Shown here one piece after another: positions 9,456 through 18,646 of a DNA stretch of 64,000 nt. The translations under genes were made by a program, and so were the position numbers. Positions within the stretch are counted from its first letter, which is position 1. Each line of letters begins with the position of its first letter. The DNA is from Sphingomonas endolithica (lineage in GTDB: Bacteria > Pseudomonadota > Alphaproteobacteria > Sphingomonadales > Sphingomonadaceae), in NCBI RefSeq assembly GCF_025231525.1, contig NZ_CP103057.1, positions 310,001-374,000 of the forward strand, read 5' to 3'. The notes below the pieces were generated by a model that had not been told where the DNA came from, did no database searches, and worked only from the letters and a program-made list of their open reading frames with translations.

Positions 9456-9851
9456 ATGGCGCGTATCATCTGCGTTGAAGACGACGATCTGGCCGGCGAG
9501 TTGGTGAAGGATGTGCTGACCCAGGCCGGGCATCTGGTGGGTGTCGTCAGCCACGGGACGCTGGCGTACGAGACGATCGCGTTCAAGAAACCCGAGCTGG
9601 TGATCCTTGATTGGTCGCTGCCCGGCATGCAGGGGATCGAGATCCTCAACCGGCTGCGTCGCAGCCCGGACACTTATCTGACGCCGATCCTCATGCTGAC
9701 GGCCAAGCGCGGCAAGCGCCTGGAAGACGAGGCGATCGAAGCGGGAGCCGATGATTTTCTGGTGAAGCCGTTTACGCCGGAGGATCTGGTGCAGCGCGTT
9801 GCCGCCGCGCTGGACAGGAAGAGCTTCGCCGCCAGCAGGAAGATCCGCTAG
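9456..9851 (+). CDS. Single-domain response regulator (CheY-like)
   Basis: A 131-residue receiver with acidic pair near residues 8-11 (VEDDD), phospho-acceptor Asp52 (LVILDWSLPG), conserved Thr in LTAKRG and Lys104 (FLVKPF). No output domain. The start has GGCGGAAAG upstream. It converges with another receiver gene 17 bases away and lies near a hybrid kinase that carries its own receiver and Hpt domain, which suggests a phosphorelay, although pairing is inference. Confidence 0.95.
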   Translation: MARIICVEDDDLAGELVKDVLTQAGHLVGVVSHGTLAYETIAFKKPELVILDWSLPGMQGIEILNRLRRSPDTYLTPILMLTAKRGKRLEDEAIEAGADDFLVKPFTPEDLVQRVAAALDRKSFAASRKIR

Positions 9852-9867
9852 GTAGCGCCGAGCCGCG

Positions 9868-10290
9868 TCAGCGTCCGGTTCGCGAACCTCGTGCGTCGGC
9901 TGCCAGGATCGCGTTTGCCCGTTCGCGTTCTGCGAGCAATTCCTCGACCTGGAAGACCAAAGCCTCGGGATCGAACGGCTTTTTCACGTAAGCGTCCGCG
10001 CCGGCGAACATGGCGAGATCGACATCCTGCGAGCTGCGTCGCGCGGTCAGCATCATCACCGGCAGATCGAACAAGGCAGGGGTGTTGCGCAATTCGCGCA
10101 GCACCAGCACACCCGAGGTGCCCGGCATGTTGCAGTCGAGGATGAGCAGGTCGGGCCGGCGCGCCTTGACGACACGTAGCGCCTCGTCCCCGTCGGTGAC
10201 CAACCCGACACCGTGCCCATTGGCGAGCAGGGTATCGCGTACGATCTCACCTACGATTTCGTCGTCGTCCGCGATGATGATCCGTGCCAT
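9868..10290 (-). CDS. Single-domain response regulator (CheY-like)
   Basis: A 140-residue receiver: IIIADDDEIVGE, Asp52 in LLILDCNMPG, LTARR and VKKPFDPE. The ribosome site AAAGGAC lies 8 bases before ATG. It is downstream of the hybrid histidine kinase gene on the same strand with a 66-base gap, so it is likely in the same operon and may accept phosphate from the kinase's Hpt domain. About the first 60 residues resemble the convergent receiver at 9456-9851, suggesting duplication. Confidence 0.95.
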   Translation of the reverse strand: MARIIIADDDEIVGEIVRDTLLANGHGVGLVTDGDEALRVVKARRPDLLILDCNMPGTSGVLVLRELRNTPALFDLPVMMLTARRSSQDVDLAMFAGADAYVKKPFDPEALVFQVEELLAERERANAILAADARGSRTGR

Positions 10291-10356
10291 TTAATAAGTC
10301 CTTTGATGGTCGTTGCTAAGGCGTAATCCTTTCGCAATCCCGAACGACGGGAGCGC

Positions 10357-12915
10357 CTAAGCCGCTTCGCGAATCGCTTCTACTGCCAAGCGGATGTTTC
10401 CGACACGGGTGTCAGCGCTCCAGTCGCCAATGCCTTCCTCCAGGATGAGGGCGAGTTCGCCGAGCGCGGCGTCGTCGAACATTGCCGCAGTGCCGGCGAG
10501 CTTGTGCAGCAGCCCTGCTACATCGGTGAGCTCGGTGTCCGAAAACTGCGCTTTGCGCACCAACTCGTCGAGCGCTTGAAGCACCTCGTCCTTGCGGAGC
10601 TGATAGCGTTCGCGCAGCTTGGCACTGGGACCGAAGGCAGCCGTTGTGGCGGACGAGGCGGGCGACGGGGTCGGGAGGTTGCCCCAGCGATGCAAGGCAT
10701 GCTCAAGGTTGGCGAGGGTGACCGGCTTGGCAAGGTGATCCTGCATCCCGGCTGCCAGACAGGCGGAGATATCGTCGGCATAGGCATTGGCGGTCAGCGC
10801 GACGATCGGCAGTTCGCTGGCGGTGATGCCGAGCGCCCGCAGACGTCGGGTAGCTTCGGGGCCGTCGACAATCGGCATCTGAATGTCCATCAGCACGAGA
10901 TGGTACGGTTCGCCTGCCGCGCGGGATGCCTCGATCATGGCGACGGCCGCGGCTCCATCGGCCGCGATGACCGGTTCGCAGCCCAACTGTCGGAGCATGG
11001 CCATGATCAGCAGCTGATTGACGTCATGGTCTTCGGCGACCAGCACGCGACGGCGTTCCTGGGCACGCCCGCGAACGGGGGCTTCCGGCGTGCGGCTCGG
11101 GGCGGCTGGCTCGTTGGCTAGGGGCGCGGCGTCGCTGGCCACCAGCGGCAAGGTCAACGTGAAGCACGAGCCGCGCCCGGGTTGGCTGGTGATCTCCAGA
11201 CGTCCGCCCATCAATTCGGCCAGGCGCGCGCTGATCGGCAGGCCGAGCCCGGTGCCGCCGAAACGCGCGGCGGTGCCTGCCTCTGCCTGCACGTACGTCT
11301 CGAATATTGCGGCCTGGCGATCCGGGTCGACGCCGATGCCAGTGTCCTCCACTTCGATTGCCAGGCTGGCACCTTCCGCGGTTTCGATCGGCGCCGCGCG
11401 CAGGGTGATCGATCCCTGCGGGGTGAACTTGGCGGAGTTGCCGAGCAGGTTGAGGATGATCTGGCGTAGCCGGAGCCCGTCGCCCTTGATCATCCGGGGG
11501 AGCGCATCGGCGATCTCCAGATGCAGCGCCAAGCCCTTTTGCTCCACTGCCGGCGTGACCAGCCGCACACAGGCGTGCAGGGCATGGCGCAGGTCGAACG
11601 CTTCGCTGGCGATGCGCATCTGCCCCGCTTCGACCTTCGACAGATCGAGGATGTCGTTGAGCAACCGCATCATCGCACGTCCTGAATCGGCGATCAGTTC
11701 GGCCTGACGGCGCTGTTCCGGGGCGAGCTTGCCGGTGAGAAGCAACTCGGTGAAACCGATCACGCCGTTCATCGGCGTGCGGATCTCGTGGCTCATATTG
11801 GCGAGGAAGGTCGATTTTGCCTGGACTGCCAGTTCGGCCCGCTGCCGGGCCGCCTCCACATCCAGTTCGAGCTCCTTGCGCTTGGTAATGTCGCGCACGG
11901 CGGAGATGATTTCGAGCGGCTGCCCGTCCTTCCCGCGGACCAGGCCGACATTGGATTCCACCCAACGCCATGTTCCCGGCACGTCACGCATGATCGTCCG
12001 GTAGGTGATCAGCATGCGGTCGCGCTCTCCGCTGCACAGCTGCTCCAGCCCGCTCGAGAGCACAGCTTCGTCCTCGGGATGGACGCCGAGCATGACATTT
12101 TGACCGACCACCAGCGCCGGATCGATGCCGAACACCTGCTGGGTGGAAGGTGATGCGTAGTCGAAGGTTCCATCCAGGCAGACACGGAATACGGCATCGG
12201 TGGCGTTGTTCGCCAATAGCTGCAATTGCGCTTCGGCGAGTTCGCGCTTCTGGATGTCTTCGGCGAGCTGGTTATTGGCATCGCCCAGCGCGCGCAGCCG
12301 CAGCATGCGATCGTGCCAGACCAACGCCGCCAACAGCAGGATCATCACCACGCTGACGCCAAGGACCGCCTTGGCCAGGCGCTCCAGGCTGAGCGAGCGG
12401 TTGGCACGTTGCTTCAACAGACGTGCTTCCTCGTCGTTGATGCGAGTGATCGTGTCGGTGATGGCGGTGCTGGCATTGCGATTGGCCGGGCTGTCGATCA
12501 GGCTTGCCGCTTCATTGATCCTGCCTTGCCGGAGCAGTTCGAACGTTCGATCCATGTCGGCAAAGCGCCAGTCGATCACGTCGGTCAGTGCGCGGACGTT
12601 GAGCTGCTGGCGTGGATTGTCCTCCGTCATGTCGGCGAGCGCGGCCAGTTGCGTGCGGGTCTCGGCGCGGGCGATATCCACCGCCGCCAGGTCCTGTGGG
12701 TTGCCGGTCAGCACAGCGCCGCGGCGACTGAGTTCGGCCCGCAGGCTGGCGATCCGCGCTTGCGCCAGGCGCGCCTGCACCTGGACCGTGTGGTTGACCA
12801 ACCGGTCGGAGCGATCCTGCTGCCACTGCAATCCCGTCACTGCGAACCCACAGCACAGCAGCAGCCCGAAGGTGAGTATCACCAGATAGAAGGAACGCGC
12901 GCGTAGAAGGGACAT
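10357..12915 (-). CDS. Hybrid sensor histidine kinase with receiver and Hpt domains
   Basis: An 852-residue membrane kinase. Order: membrane helix (about 10-29), periplasmic helical CHASE3-like sensor (about 35-175), membrane helix (about 183-200), PAS domain (about 228-345), HisKA with phospho-His376 in [11 protein letters not shown], ATPase domain with N-box near 488-497 and G-boxes DTGIG and GGTGLGL, receiver with Asp677 (LVLMDIQMP), and Hpt with His804 (LLHKLAGTA). All four relay residues are present, so a full His-Asp-His relay can occur inside one chain, with output to a separate receiver such as the downstream gene. The signal is unknown. Confidence 0.95.
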   Translation of the reverse strand: MSLLRARSFYLVILTFGLLLCCGFAVTGLQWQQDRSDRLVNHTVQVQARLAQARIASLRAELSRRGAVLTGNPQDLAAVDIARAETRTQLAALADMTEDNPRQQLNVRALTDVIDWRFADMDRTFELLRQGRINEAASLIDSPANRNASTAITDTITRINDEEARLLKQRANRSLSLERLAKAVLGVSVVMILLLAALVWHDRMLRLRALGDANNQLAEDIQKRELAEAQLQLLANNATDAVFRVCLDGTFDYASPSTQQVFGIDPALVVGQNVMLGVHPEDEAVLSSGLEQLCSGERDRMLITYRTIMRDVPGTWRWVESNVGLVRGKDGQPLEIISAVRDITKRKELELDVEAARQRAELAVQAKSTFLANMSHEIRTPMNGVIGFTELLLTGKLAPEQRRQAELIADSGRAMMRLLNDILDLSKVEAGQMRIASEAFDLRHALHACVRLVTPAVEQKGLALHLEIADALPRMIKGDGLRLRQIILNLLGNSAKFTPQGSITLRAAPIETAEGASLAIEVEDTGIGVDPDRQAAIFETYVQAEAGTAARFGGTGLGLPISARLAELMGGRLEITSQPGRGSCFTLTLPLVASDAAPLANEPAAPSRTPEAPVRGRAQERRRVLVAEDHDVNQLLIMAMLRQLGCEPVIAADGAAAVAMIEASRAAGEPYHLVLMDIQMPIVDGPEATRRLRALGITASELPIVALTANAYADDISACLAAGMQDHLAKPVTLANLEHALHRWGNLPTPSPASSATTAAFGPSAKLRERYQLRKDEVLQALDELVRKAQFSDTELTDVAGLLHKLAGTAAMFDDAALGELALILEEGIGDWSADTRVGNIRLAVEAIREAA

Positions 12916-12994
12916 GGATGCTCCTGACCATTATCTCTCTACGACCGGACGATTACCGTACTGCTAACCGTCGACCCTTTGGGGCTGGCGCAGC

Positions 12995-14263
12995 TCAGAG
13001 CGTCTTGAGCGTCTCCCCAATCTTGTCCAACTTACCTGCGGCGTCCGGCATGACGTGGCGGGCGGCGCGGGCGAGATCGGCGGCGCGCTCGGCGAGCATG
13101 CGACGCTCCGGCTCGCCAGGGAGCAGCGGCTCCATGCCGCGCAGCATCGTGAACGTCATGCCGGCATGCACATCGGCTTCGGTCGTGCTGGCGGGCAGCC
13201 GGGCGAGCAGCGAGGAAGCGTCGCCCAGCACATGCATCATGTCGATGGCCGCGGACATCAGCAGCTTCTGCTCCTGTGCCCGGTTGGCGCCGGTACGGCC
13301 GAAGCATTGGACGAGGCGCCGCAGCAGCAGGCCGTAGCTGGCGCAGGCGAAATCGAGCAGCCCCGTCGCCGCGGGATGATCGACGAACAGCGTGCCGTTC
13401 GGCTCGGCCGGGCGGCGCAGCACCGGGCTGTCCGCCACCGGCCATGCCGGCGCAAAGCCGGGATCGTTGCGGGTCATCTCGGCGAGCTCGTCGCGAATGG
13501 CCAGGAAGTGGCGGTAGTGCGACTCTTCTTGCTCGGTGGACGATCCCTCGCCCTGTTCGATCACCACATCGATCGCTTCCGTAGCGCCCTCGAGGTCGAG
13601 GATCGGGATGACGCCTTCCAGATCGATGACGTCGCGACCGACTTGCGCACCTGCGTCGCCGAGGAACAGCATGTCGCCGCCGAGTTGGCGCTCCAGCGCC
13701 ACGAGATTGGCGCGGATCGCCTCGTAGAGATGCCCGATCGTGGCATAGTCCTGTGCGCTCGGCATCAGCCCGATGCGCGCCTGGTCGCGGCTATAATCCT
13801 GCTGTTCGAAGGAGTCGCCATCCTGTCCCTCCACGCCTTGTGGTCGTTCGAGGAAGATGAAATGTTCCAGCGTCTCGGCGTCGAACGCTGTCAGCCGTAC
13901 CGCAACGCAGGCGGGGAAATAGTCCGGGGAGATCGGGAAATTGGGCCGCGCGAAGTGCGGGCGCCCGCCGACCGCGACGGTCAGGTTGGCCACGATCACG
14001 AGGTGGCCCATCTCCTCCACGGCGACAGCGATGATCGTCTTGCGCCAGCGCTCCAGCACCGCGCCCTGCGCCGGCGAGACGCCGGCTTCGCCGGCACGTT
14101 TGAGGCTGAAGGCGGCATACAGATAGCTGCACATCAAGGTATGTTCGATCTCCGCTGCCTCGGCGAGCAGATGGAGGAGCTGCTCGCGCGTGCCGAGGAC
14201 GATATCCGGCTCCGGCGGGGCGGACAGCGGACCGTCGGCGACCGACAGAGAGGGAATTGTCAT
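12995..14263 (-). CDS. Ferritin-like protein, iminophenyl-pyruvate dimer synthase (VioB-like) family
   Basis: About 422 residues. The N-terminal domain carries two ExxH motifs (AEIEHTLMCSYLYAAF and VAVEEMGHLVIVANL), typical of a di-iron ferritin-like four-helix bundle related to part of VioB. The C-terminal half, with LDFACASYGLLLRRLVQCF, is a second helical region with no motif I recognise. No violacein or other pigment genes are nearby, so the substrate is unknown. The start MTIPSLS is preferred over an ATG 27 bases upstream; neither has a strong ribosome site. Confidence 0.75.
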   Translation of the reverse strand: MTIPSLSVADGPLSAPPEPDIVLGTREQLLHLLAEAAEIEHTLMCSYLYAAFSLKRAGEAGVSPAQGAVLERWRKTIIAVAVEEMGHLVIVANLTVAVGGRPHFARPNFPISPDYFPACVAVRLTAFDAETLEHFIFLERPQGVEGQDGDSFEQQDYSRDQARIGLMPSAQDYATIGHLYEAIRANLVALERQLGGDMLFLGDAGAQVGRDVIDLEGVIPILDLEGATEAIDVVIEQGEGSSTEQEESHYRHFLAIRDELAEMTRNDPGFAPAWPVADSPVLRRPAEPNGTLFVDHPAATGLLDFACASYGLLLRRLVQCFGRTGANRAQEQKLLMSAAIDMMHVLGDASSLLARLPASTTEADVHAGMTFTMLRGMEPLLPGEPERRMLAERAADLARAARHVMPDAAGKLDKIGETLKTL

Positions 14264-14451
14264 CGTGCTCGGCCTTGCTCGTTGGATCATGCGGCTGCTG
14301 CCAAGGCCGCACCTTGCGCTGAACTATCCGTTTCAGCGAGCGGGCAACCGCCGGTGTTCCTGGCGGACATCGTGTTGATGTATCAAGGCAAAAACCACTT
14401 AGCTGCGCCTTTATCCCTGAGGATGTTGTTGGCTTGGGAACTCTGGAGGCT

Positions 14452-14550
14452 ATGATGTGCGAGGCAATGCGACAGCCCGCAGGACTAGATCAACTCGGAA
14501 AGACAGCGTTTACCGTAAAGTTTCTTGCTGCAGTGCAGCGCAAACGCTAG
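14452..14550 (+). CDS. Possible 32-residue small protein
   Basis: A short frame MMCEAMRQPAGLDQLGKTA... ending in RKR, preceded by an excellent Shine-Dalgarno, CTGGAGG, 3-4 bases before tandem ATG codons. The stop lies 9 bases before the start of the 14560 gene, so it could be a leader or a small partner. There is no family match and the frame is short, so this could be chance. Confidence 0.35.
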   Translation: MMCEAMRQPAGLDQLGKTAFTVKFLAAVQRKR

Positions 14551-14559
14551 ATCAAGGGG

Positions 14560-14907
14560 ATGACCGATACCATGACCGCTGAGCGGCCCGCCGCCATCGT
14601 GCCGACGACCACCCCCACGGTGTTCGAGGCGATCGTGCGCAAGATGTGCATCGCCGCGACATACAACAAGATCGAGATGACGCTCGCGCCGCATGTCATC
14701 TATACCAAGCATGACGAATTGTTCGTCGATGCCGAGGTGATCGCGCGCGACGGCAAGCCGCCCAAGGAGCCGAAGATCGGCACGTTCAAGCTGGTCGGCC
14801 TCAACGCGCTGCGCCTGACGCCGCGGGCGTTTCGCGTCAGCCCGCTGTTCGAGACCGGCAGCTTCAAATATGCCGACACGACATTGATGGCGGTCGAGCC
14901 CGACTGA
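14560..14907 (+). CDS. Conserved-looking hypothetical protein (115 aa)
   Basis: A 115-residue soluble protein with no recognised domain. It has strand-like segments (APHVIYTKHDELFVDAEVIARDG, then KIGTFKLVGLNALRLTPRAF) and several basic residues, as in small beta-rich DNA- or ligand-binding folds; that is only an impression. The AAGGGG ribosome site touches the first ATG, so the ATG at 14572, 12 bases from it, is an alternative start. No membrane segment or signal peptide. Confidence 0.65.
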   Translation: MTDTMTAERPAAIVPTTTPTVFEAIVRKMCIAATYNKIEMTLAPHVIYTKHDELFVDAEVIARDGKPPKEPKIGTFKLVGLNALRLTPRAFRVSPLFETGSFKYADTTLMAVEPD

Positions 14908-14955
14908 CCGCTACAATCGAGGCGGCGAAGTTGAGGAAGTTTCTCTGCACGCGCC

Positions 14956-15423
14956 TCATGTTTCGCCTTTGCCAATTTTGCGATCGATGCGCGGCCGACG
15001 ATCGGCAGCGGTGAGCGCCGCCATGGCGAGGCGGTTGTCGAGACGGTGCGTGGTGGTGCCGGTGAAGTTGCCGCGGTAGAAACGCGGCACGGTAACGCCG
15101 TTCGTCGCGCGGTCCAGCGCGAGATCGAAGGCACGGTCGCAGGCCTCGGCGAGCGCGCGATCCCAGGCGGCGGCGAAATCCTCGCCGCCAGGCCGGTTGC
15201 GCAATTTGTAGGCGGACTGGCCGGAGCAGCCGGCAGCCTTTGCCGCGCGATCGACCACGCCGATCTCGCGCAGCAGCAGGATGAAGCGGCACTGGCGCTG
15301 TTCGGTCCAGCCATCGTGACGCGCAGTCAGCGACGGGGCGGGGGTGAAGGTGAGCGCGTAATCGTCATCCTCGGGCGAGGAGGGCGGATCGGCGGGCGGG
15401 CGAGGGGCGGCTGAGGCGGTCAT
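14956..15423 (-). CDS. Hypothetical protein with helix-turn-helix region
   Basis: A 155-residue protein. After a Pro-rich N-terminus, residues about 38-75 (WTEQRQCRFILLLREIG, then AKAAGCSGQSAYKLRNRPG) form a helix-turn-helix of the kind seen in small-terminase-like and transposase-like regulators. The rest is Ala/Arg-rich. It converges with the 14560 gene. No phage genes lie nearby, so it is more likely a host regulator than a terminase. Confidence 0.7.
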   Translation of the reverse strand: MTASAAPRPPADPPSSPEDDDYALTFTPAPSLTARHDGWTEQRQCRFILLLREIGVVDRAAKAAGCSGQSAYKLRNRPGGEDFAAAWDRALAEACDRAFDLALDRATNGVTVPRFYRGNFTGTTTHRLDNRLAMAALTAADRRPRIDRKIGKGET

Positions 15424-15528
15424 CGGGCGAATGTGACGCGCCGAACCCGTTATTTGAAGATGCCCGGGCGCCGCGGCGCGCCGATTGTTGGAGAGGAGCG
15501 CGAACGCTCCCCTCCCTTGAACGTCGGC

Positions 15529-15807
15529 TTAGCGGCAGACGGTGTAGCGCTGGTGGTGACGATAGACGATGCGGCAGTTGTTGCGACCGCGGTGGCCACG
15601 CCAGTTGCGGCGATCGCGGCGATCCCACCGACGATTGTCGTGGCGGTCGTAGCGACCATCACGGCGATCATAACGATCGTGCCGGTCTCCGCGATCGTAG
15701 CGGATGTCCTGATTGTAGCCGCCGTCATAGCGCTGGGCGGATGCCTCGGCCGATACGCCGACGCCGGCGACCAGCAGGGCGGCGGCGAACAGATGGGCGA
15801 TCTTCAT
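15529..15807 (-). CDS. Secreted Arg/Asp/Tyr-rich low-complexity protein
   Basis: A 92-residue protein with signal peptide MKIAHLFAAALLVAGVGVS and a cleavage site near ASA-Q. The mature part is dominated by Arg, Asp, Tyr and His in short repeats (DRYDRRD, HDNRRWDRRD) and ends with two Cys (NNCRIVYRHH...TVCR) that may form a disulfide. Ribosome site AAAGGA lies 7-8 bases before ATG. It resembles RcnB-like or DUF-type periplasmic proteins in composition only. Function unknown; likely periplasmic. Confidence 0.75.
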   Translation of the reverse strand: MKIAHLFAAALLVAGVGVSAEASAQRYDGGYNQDIRYDRGDRHDRYDRRDGRYDRHDNRRWDRRDRRNWRGHRGRNNCRIVYRHHQRYTVCR

Positions 15808-16008
15808 GCGAACGTTCCTTTCGGGAGCCCGGGATGGGCTATGCGGAGAGGGGTACGCGGTGGCGGCGATATCGTTCCTGAATGCGGGTGTAGGCTGGGG
15901 TACATGTTGGGTGGACCGGTGGCCTGCTGCGCTCAATCGGCGCGAGAGCGATTCCTACGTCACTTAGCGCGACCAACGGTCCTGCGACTTCCTCTAAGAA
16001 GTAAGAAG

Positions 16009-16035
16009 CTGGACCCCGGGTCGAGCCCGGGGTGA
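16009..16035. repeat. Single REP-like hairpin
   Basis: GCTGGACCCCGGGTCGAGCC followed by the complement CGGGGTGACGG: one arm of the paired repeat family, with stem CCCCGGG/CCCGGGG. It lies just after the uvrD stop on the minus strand and may end that transcript. Confidence 0.65.
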
Positions 16036-16055
16036 CGGCTGCGGGACCGACCTAC

Positions 16056-18377
16056 TCAGCCTACCGTCACGAAGCTGTCCATCACCCGCTTGCGCCCGGC
16101 GCTCTCGAAATCGATCTCCAGCTTGTTGCCTTCGATCTCGGCGATTTCACCATAGCCGAACTTCTGGTGGAACACGCGCATGCCGACCGACACATCGTCG
16201 CGGCCCTTGTTGCCGAGGCTGACGGCCGAGGCGCGGGCTTCCACCACGCGGCTGGGCTCGCGGGAGAAGGTGCGGCTGGTGAAACTGCCGCCGGGCTTGG
16301 CGGGGTCGATGCCGCCGCCCACACCGGCCGCGCGTTGCCAGCCGGGGCCACGGCCGGCGCCGCGCGCGACATCGGCAAAGGGGTCGGCGCGTTCGCTCCA
16401 ATTGGCCTGCCACAGGCTGGCGCCGCCCGACATGGTGGTTTCCTGCTCGATATGATGGTCGGGCAATTCGCCGACGAAGCGGCTAGGGATGCTGCTGGTC
16501 CACTGGCCGTAGATGCGGCGGTTGGCGGCGTGGATGATCACCGCTTTGCGGCGCGCGCGGGTGATCGCGACATAGGCGAGGCGGCGTTCCTCTTCGAGGC
16601 TGGCGAGACCGCCTTCGTCCAATGACCGTTGCGAGGGGAACAGGCCTTCCTCCCAGCCGACCAGGAAGACGGTGTCGTATTCCAGGCCCTTGGCGGCGTG
16701 GATCGTCATGATCGTGACCTTGGGATCCTCGGCATTGCTCTCGTTATCCATGACGAGGCTGACATGTTCGAGGAACGCGCCGAGATTCTCGTATTCCTCC
16801 ATCGCGCGGACGAGCTCGGTGAGGTTCTCCAGCCGGCCGGCGGCTTCGGCGGATTTTTCCGCCTGATACATGCCGGTATAGCCGCTCTCGTCGAGGATCT
16901 GGCGGGCGAGATCGGGGTGGGGGAGTTCGCCCGCCAGCGCCCGCCACCGCGCCATGTCGCCGACGAGATTGCCGAGCGACTTGCGCGCCGCGCCGGTCAG
17001 CTCGTCGGTGTCGAGGATGCGCGCGGCGGCGGTGGTGAGGGGGACGCCGGTGGCGCGGGCGAGCTGATGGACCTTTTGCACTGCCTTGTCGCCAAGGCCG
17101 CGCTTGGGCACGTTGACGATGCGTTCGAAGGCGAGATCGTCGGCGGGCTGCGCGACGACGCGGAGATAGGCGAGCGCGTCACGGATTTCGGCGCGTTCGT
17201 AGAAGCGAAAACCGCCGACGATGCGATAGGGCATGCCGATCGAGATGAAGCGGTCCTCGAACTCGCGCGTCTGGTGCTGGGCGCGGACGAGAATGGCGAC
17301 GTCGTCGAGCGATTTGCCGGCGCGCTTGCACGTCTCGATCTCCTCGCCGACGCGGCGCGCTTCCTCGGGGCCGTCCCAGACGCCGAGCACCTTGACCTTC
17401 TCGCCGACGTCGAGCTCGGTCCACAATTGCTTGCCGAGGCGGCCGCTATTGTTGGCGATCACGCCGCTGGCGGCGCCGAGAATGTGCGGGGTTGAGCGGT
17501 AATTCTGTTCCAGGCGGATGACCTTCGCGCCGGGGAAATCCTTTTCGAACTTCAGGATGTTCTCGACCTGCGCGCCGCGCCAGGAATAGATCGACTGGTC
17601 GTCGTCGCCGACGCAGCACAGGTTCTTGCGTTCCTGTGCGAGCAAACGGAGCCACAGATACTGGACGCTGTTGGTGTCCTGGTATTCGTCGACCATGATG
17701 TATTTGAAGCGGCGCTGATAGTCGGCGAGCACTTCGCGGTCGCGCTTTAGGATGACGAGCATGTGGAGCAGCAGATCGCCGAAATCACACGCGTTGAGCG
17801 CGATGAGGCGCGTCTGGTACGCGGCGTACAGCTCGCCACCGCGACCATTAGCATAGAGCTCACTTTCGCCGGCGTCGATGTCTGCAGGAACGAGGCCCTT
17901 GTTCTTCCAGCCGTCGATCAGCCCGGCGAGCGCGCGGGCGGGCCAGCGTTTCTCGTCAATATCGGCGGCGAGGATCAATTGCTTGAGCAGGCGGAGCTGG
18001 TCGTCGGTGTCGAGGATGGTGAAGTTGCTTTGCATGCCGACGAGCTCGGCATGGCGGCGCAGCATCTTGGCGCCGATCGCATGGAAGGTGCCGAGCCAGG
18101 GCATGCCCTCGACCACGTCGCCGACGAGCTTGCCGACGCGGTGCTTCATCTCGCGCGCGGCCTTGTTGGTGAAGGTGACCGAGAGGATCTCGGATGGCCA
18201 GGCCTTTTTGGTGAAGAGCAGATGGCCGAGGCGCGCGGTGAGCGCGGCGGTCTTGCCGGTGCCGGCCCCGGCGAGGACGAGCACCGGACCCTCGGTAGTG
18301 AGCACGGCTTCGCGCTGCGGCGGGTTCAGGCCGCGCAGGTACGGCGGTTCGGGGGCGTGGGTCGGGGCGGAGGACAT
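16056..18377 (-). CDS. uvrD: ATP-dependent DNA helicase, UvrD/PcrA type (superfamily 1A)
   Basis: A 773-residue 3'-5' DNA helicase for nucleotide excision and mismatch repair. Motifs: Q-motif LNPPQREAV, Walker A AGAGTGKTAAL (about 36-46), Walker B VDEYQDTN, DDQSIYSWRGA, QNYRS, TIHAAKGLEYD and VAITRAR. The C-terminal Tudor-like segment (VGMRVFHQKFGYGEI) is present. The start MSSAPTHAPEPPYLRGL is favoured because the longer frame upstream shows no helicase similarity and would include the LexA site at 18382-18396. UvrD versus PcrA naming cannot be settled by eye. Confidence 0.95.
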   Translation of the reverse strand: MSSAPTHAPEPPYLRGLNPPQREAVLTTEGPVLVLAGAGTGKTAALTARLGHLLFTKKAWPSEILSVTFTNKAAREMKHRVGKLVGDVVEGMPWLGTFHAIGAKMLRRHAELVGMQSNFTILDTDDQLRLLKQLILAADIDEKRWPARALAGLIDGWKNKGLVPADIDAGESELYANGRGGELYAAYQTRLIALNACDFGDLLLHMLVILKRDREVLADYQRRFKYIMVDEYQDTNSVQYLWLRLLAQERKNLCCVGDDDQSIYSWRGAQVENILKFEKDFPGAKVIRLEQNYRSTPHILGAASGVIANNSGRLGKQLWTELDVGEKVKVLGVWDGPEEARRVGEEIETCKRAGKSLDDVAILVRAQHQTREFEDRFISIGMPYRIVGGFRFYERAEIRDALAYLRVVAQPADDLAFERIVNVPKRGLGDKAVQKVHQLARATGVPLTTAAARILDTDELTGAARKSLGNLVGDMARWRALAGELPHPDLARQILDESGYTGMYQAEKSAEAAGRLENLTELVRAMEEYENLGAFLEHVSLVMDNESNAEDPKVTIMTIHAAKGLEYDTVFLVGWEEGLFPSQRSLDEGGLASLEEERRLAYVAITRARRKAVIIHAANRRIYGQWTSSIPSRFVGELPDHHIEQETTMSGGASLWQANWSERADPFADVARGAGRGPGWQRAAGVGGGIDPAKPGGSFTSRTFSREPSRVVEARASAVSLGNKGRDDVSVGMRVFHQKFGYGEIAEIEGNKLEIDFESAGRKRVMDSFVTVG

Positions 18378-18381
18378 TCGT

Positions 18382-18396
18382 GAACAGGTAGGGAAC
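18382..18396 (-). promoter_or_regulatory. LexA (SOS) box upstream of uvrD
   Basis: On the minus strand this reads GTTC-CCTACCT-GTTC, an exact match to the alphaproteobacterial LexA operator GTTC-N7-GTTC. It ends 4 bases before the uvrD start codon. Induction of uvrD by DNA damage is expected from this site but is inference. A second exact match lies before umuD at 63512-63526. Confidence 0.6.
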
Positions 18397-18447
18397 GCGA
18401 GGCGGCAGGGCAACCTTGGCGTGCGCTCTTCGGTGCTCCAACAACAA

Positions 18448-18471
18448 CGGCCCGACACGCGTGTCGGGCCG
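18448..18471. promoter_or_regulatory. Perfect 24-base palindrome upstream of uvrD
   Basis: CGGCCCGACACG and its exact reverse complement with no loop. In RNA it folds as a strong hairpin. On the minus strand it is followed by a weak T-rich stretch (TTGTTGTTG), so it may be a terminator of incoming transcription or part of the uvrD leader. As DNA it could bind a dimeric regulator. Confidence 0.5.
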
Positions 18472-18585
18472 AGGCCGTCCAGGGAGCAAACCTGACGCAG
18501 GAATATGTAATTCCTACTTAGCCGATCGGAAATAAAGTCTTGCTTGTCGGCACGCTAGTTGGGCTTGGGCGCCGGCTGTTGAAAC

Positions 18586-18622
18586 GAAAAAGGGCCAGCC
18601 ACCCTCGCAGGCGGCTGGCCCT
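18586..18622 (-). terminator. Rho-independent terminator of the lipoprotein gene
   Basis: Minus strand: AGGGCCAGCC, 12-base loop, GGCTGGCCCT, then TTTTTCG. A 10-base perfect stem with a U-run, 25 bases after the lipoprotein stop. Confidence 0.85.
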
Positions 18623-18646
18623 CACTTGCCGGCTAGCGAGTGCGGT

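Noticed and set aside
7431..9554. Long open frame antisense to the ABC-F gene
   Set aside because: A high-G+C mirror frame: composition is His/Arg/Leu-rich without domains, and the plus strand encodes a complete ABC-F protein.
15433..16035. Plus-strand frame with Ile/Val/Ala-rich membrane-like stretch
   Set aside because: It is the mirror of the Arg/Asp/Tyr repeats of the secreted protein on the minus strand, which has a signal peptide and a good ribosome site.
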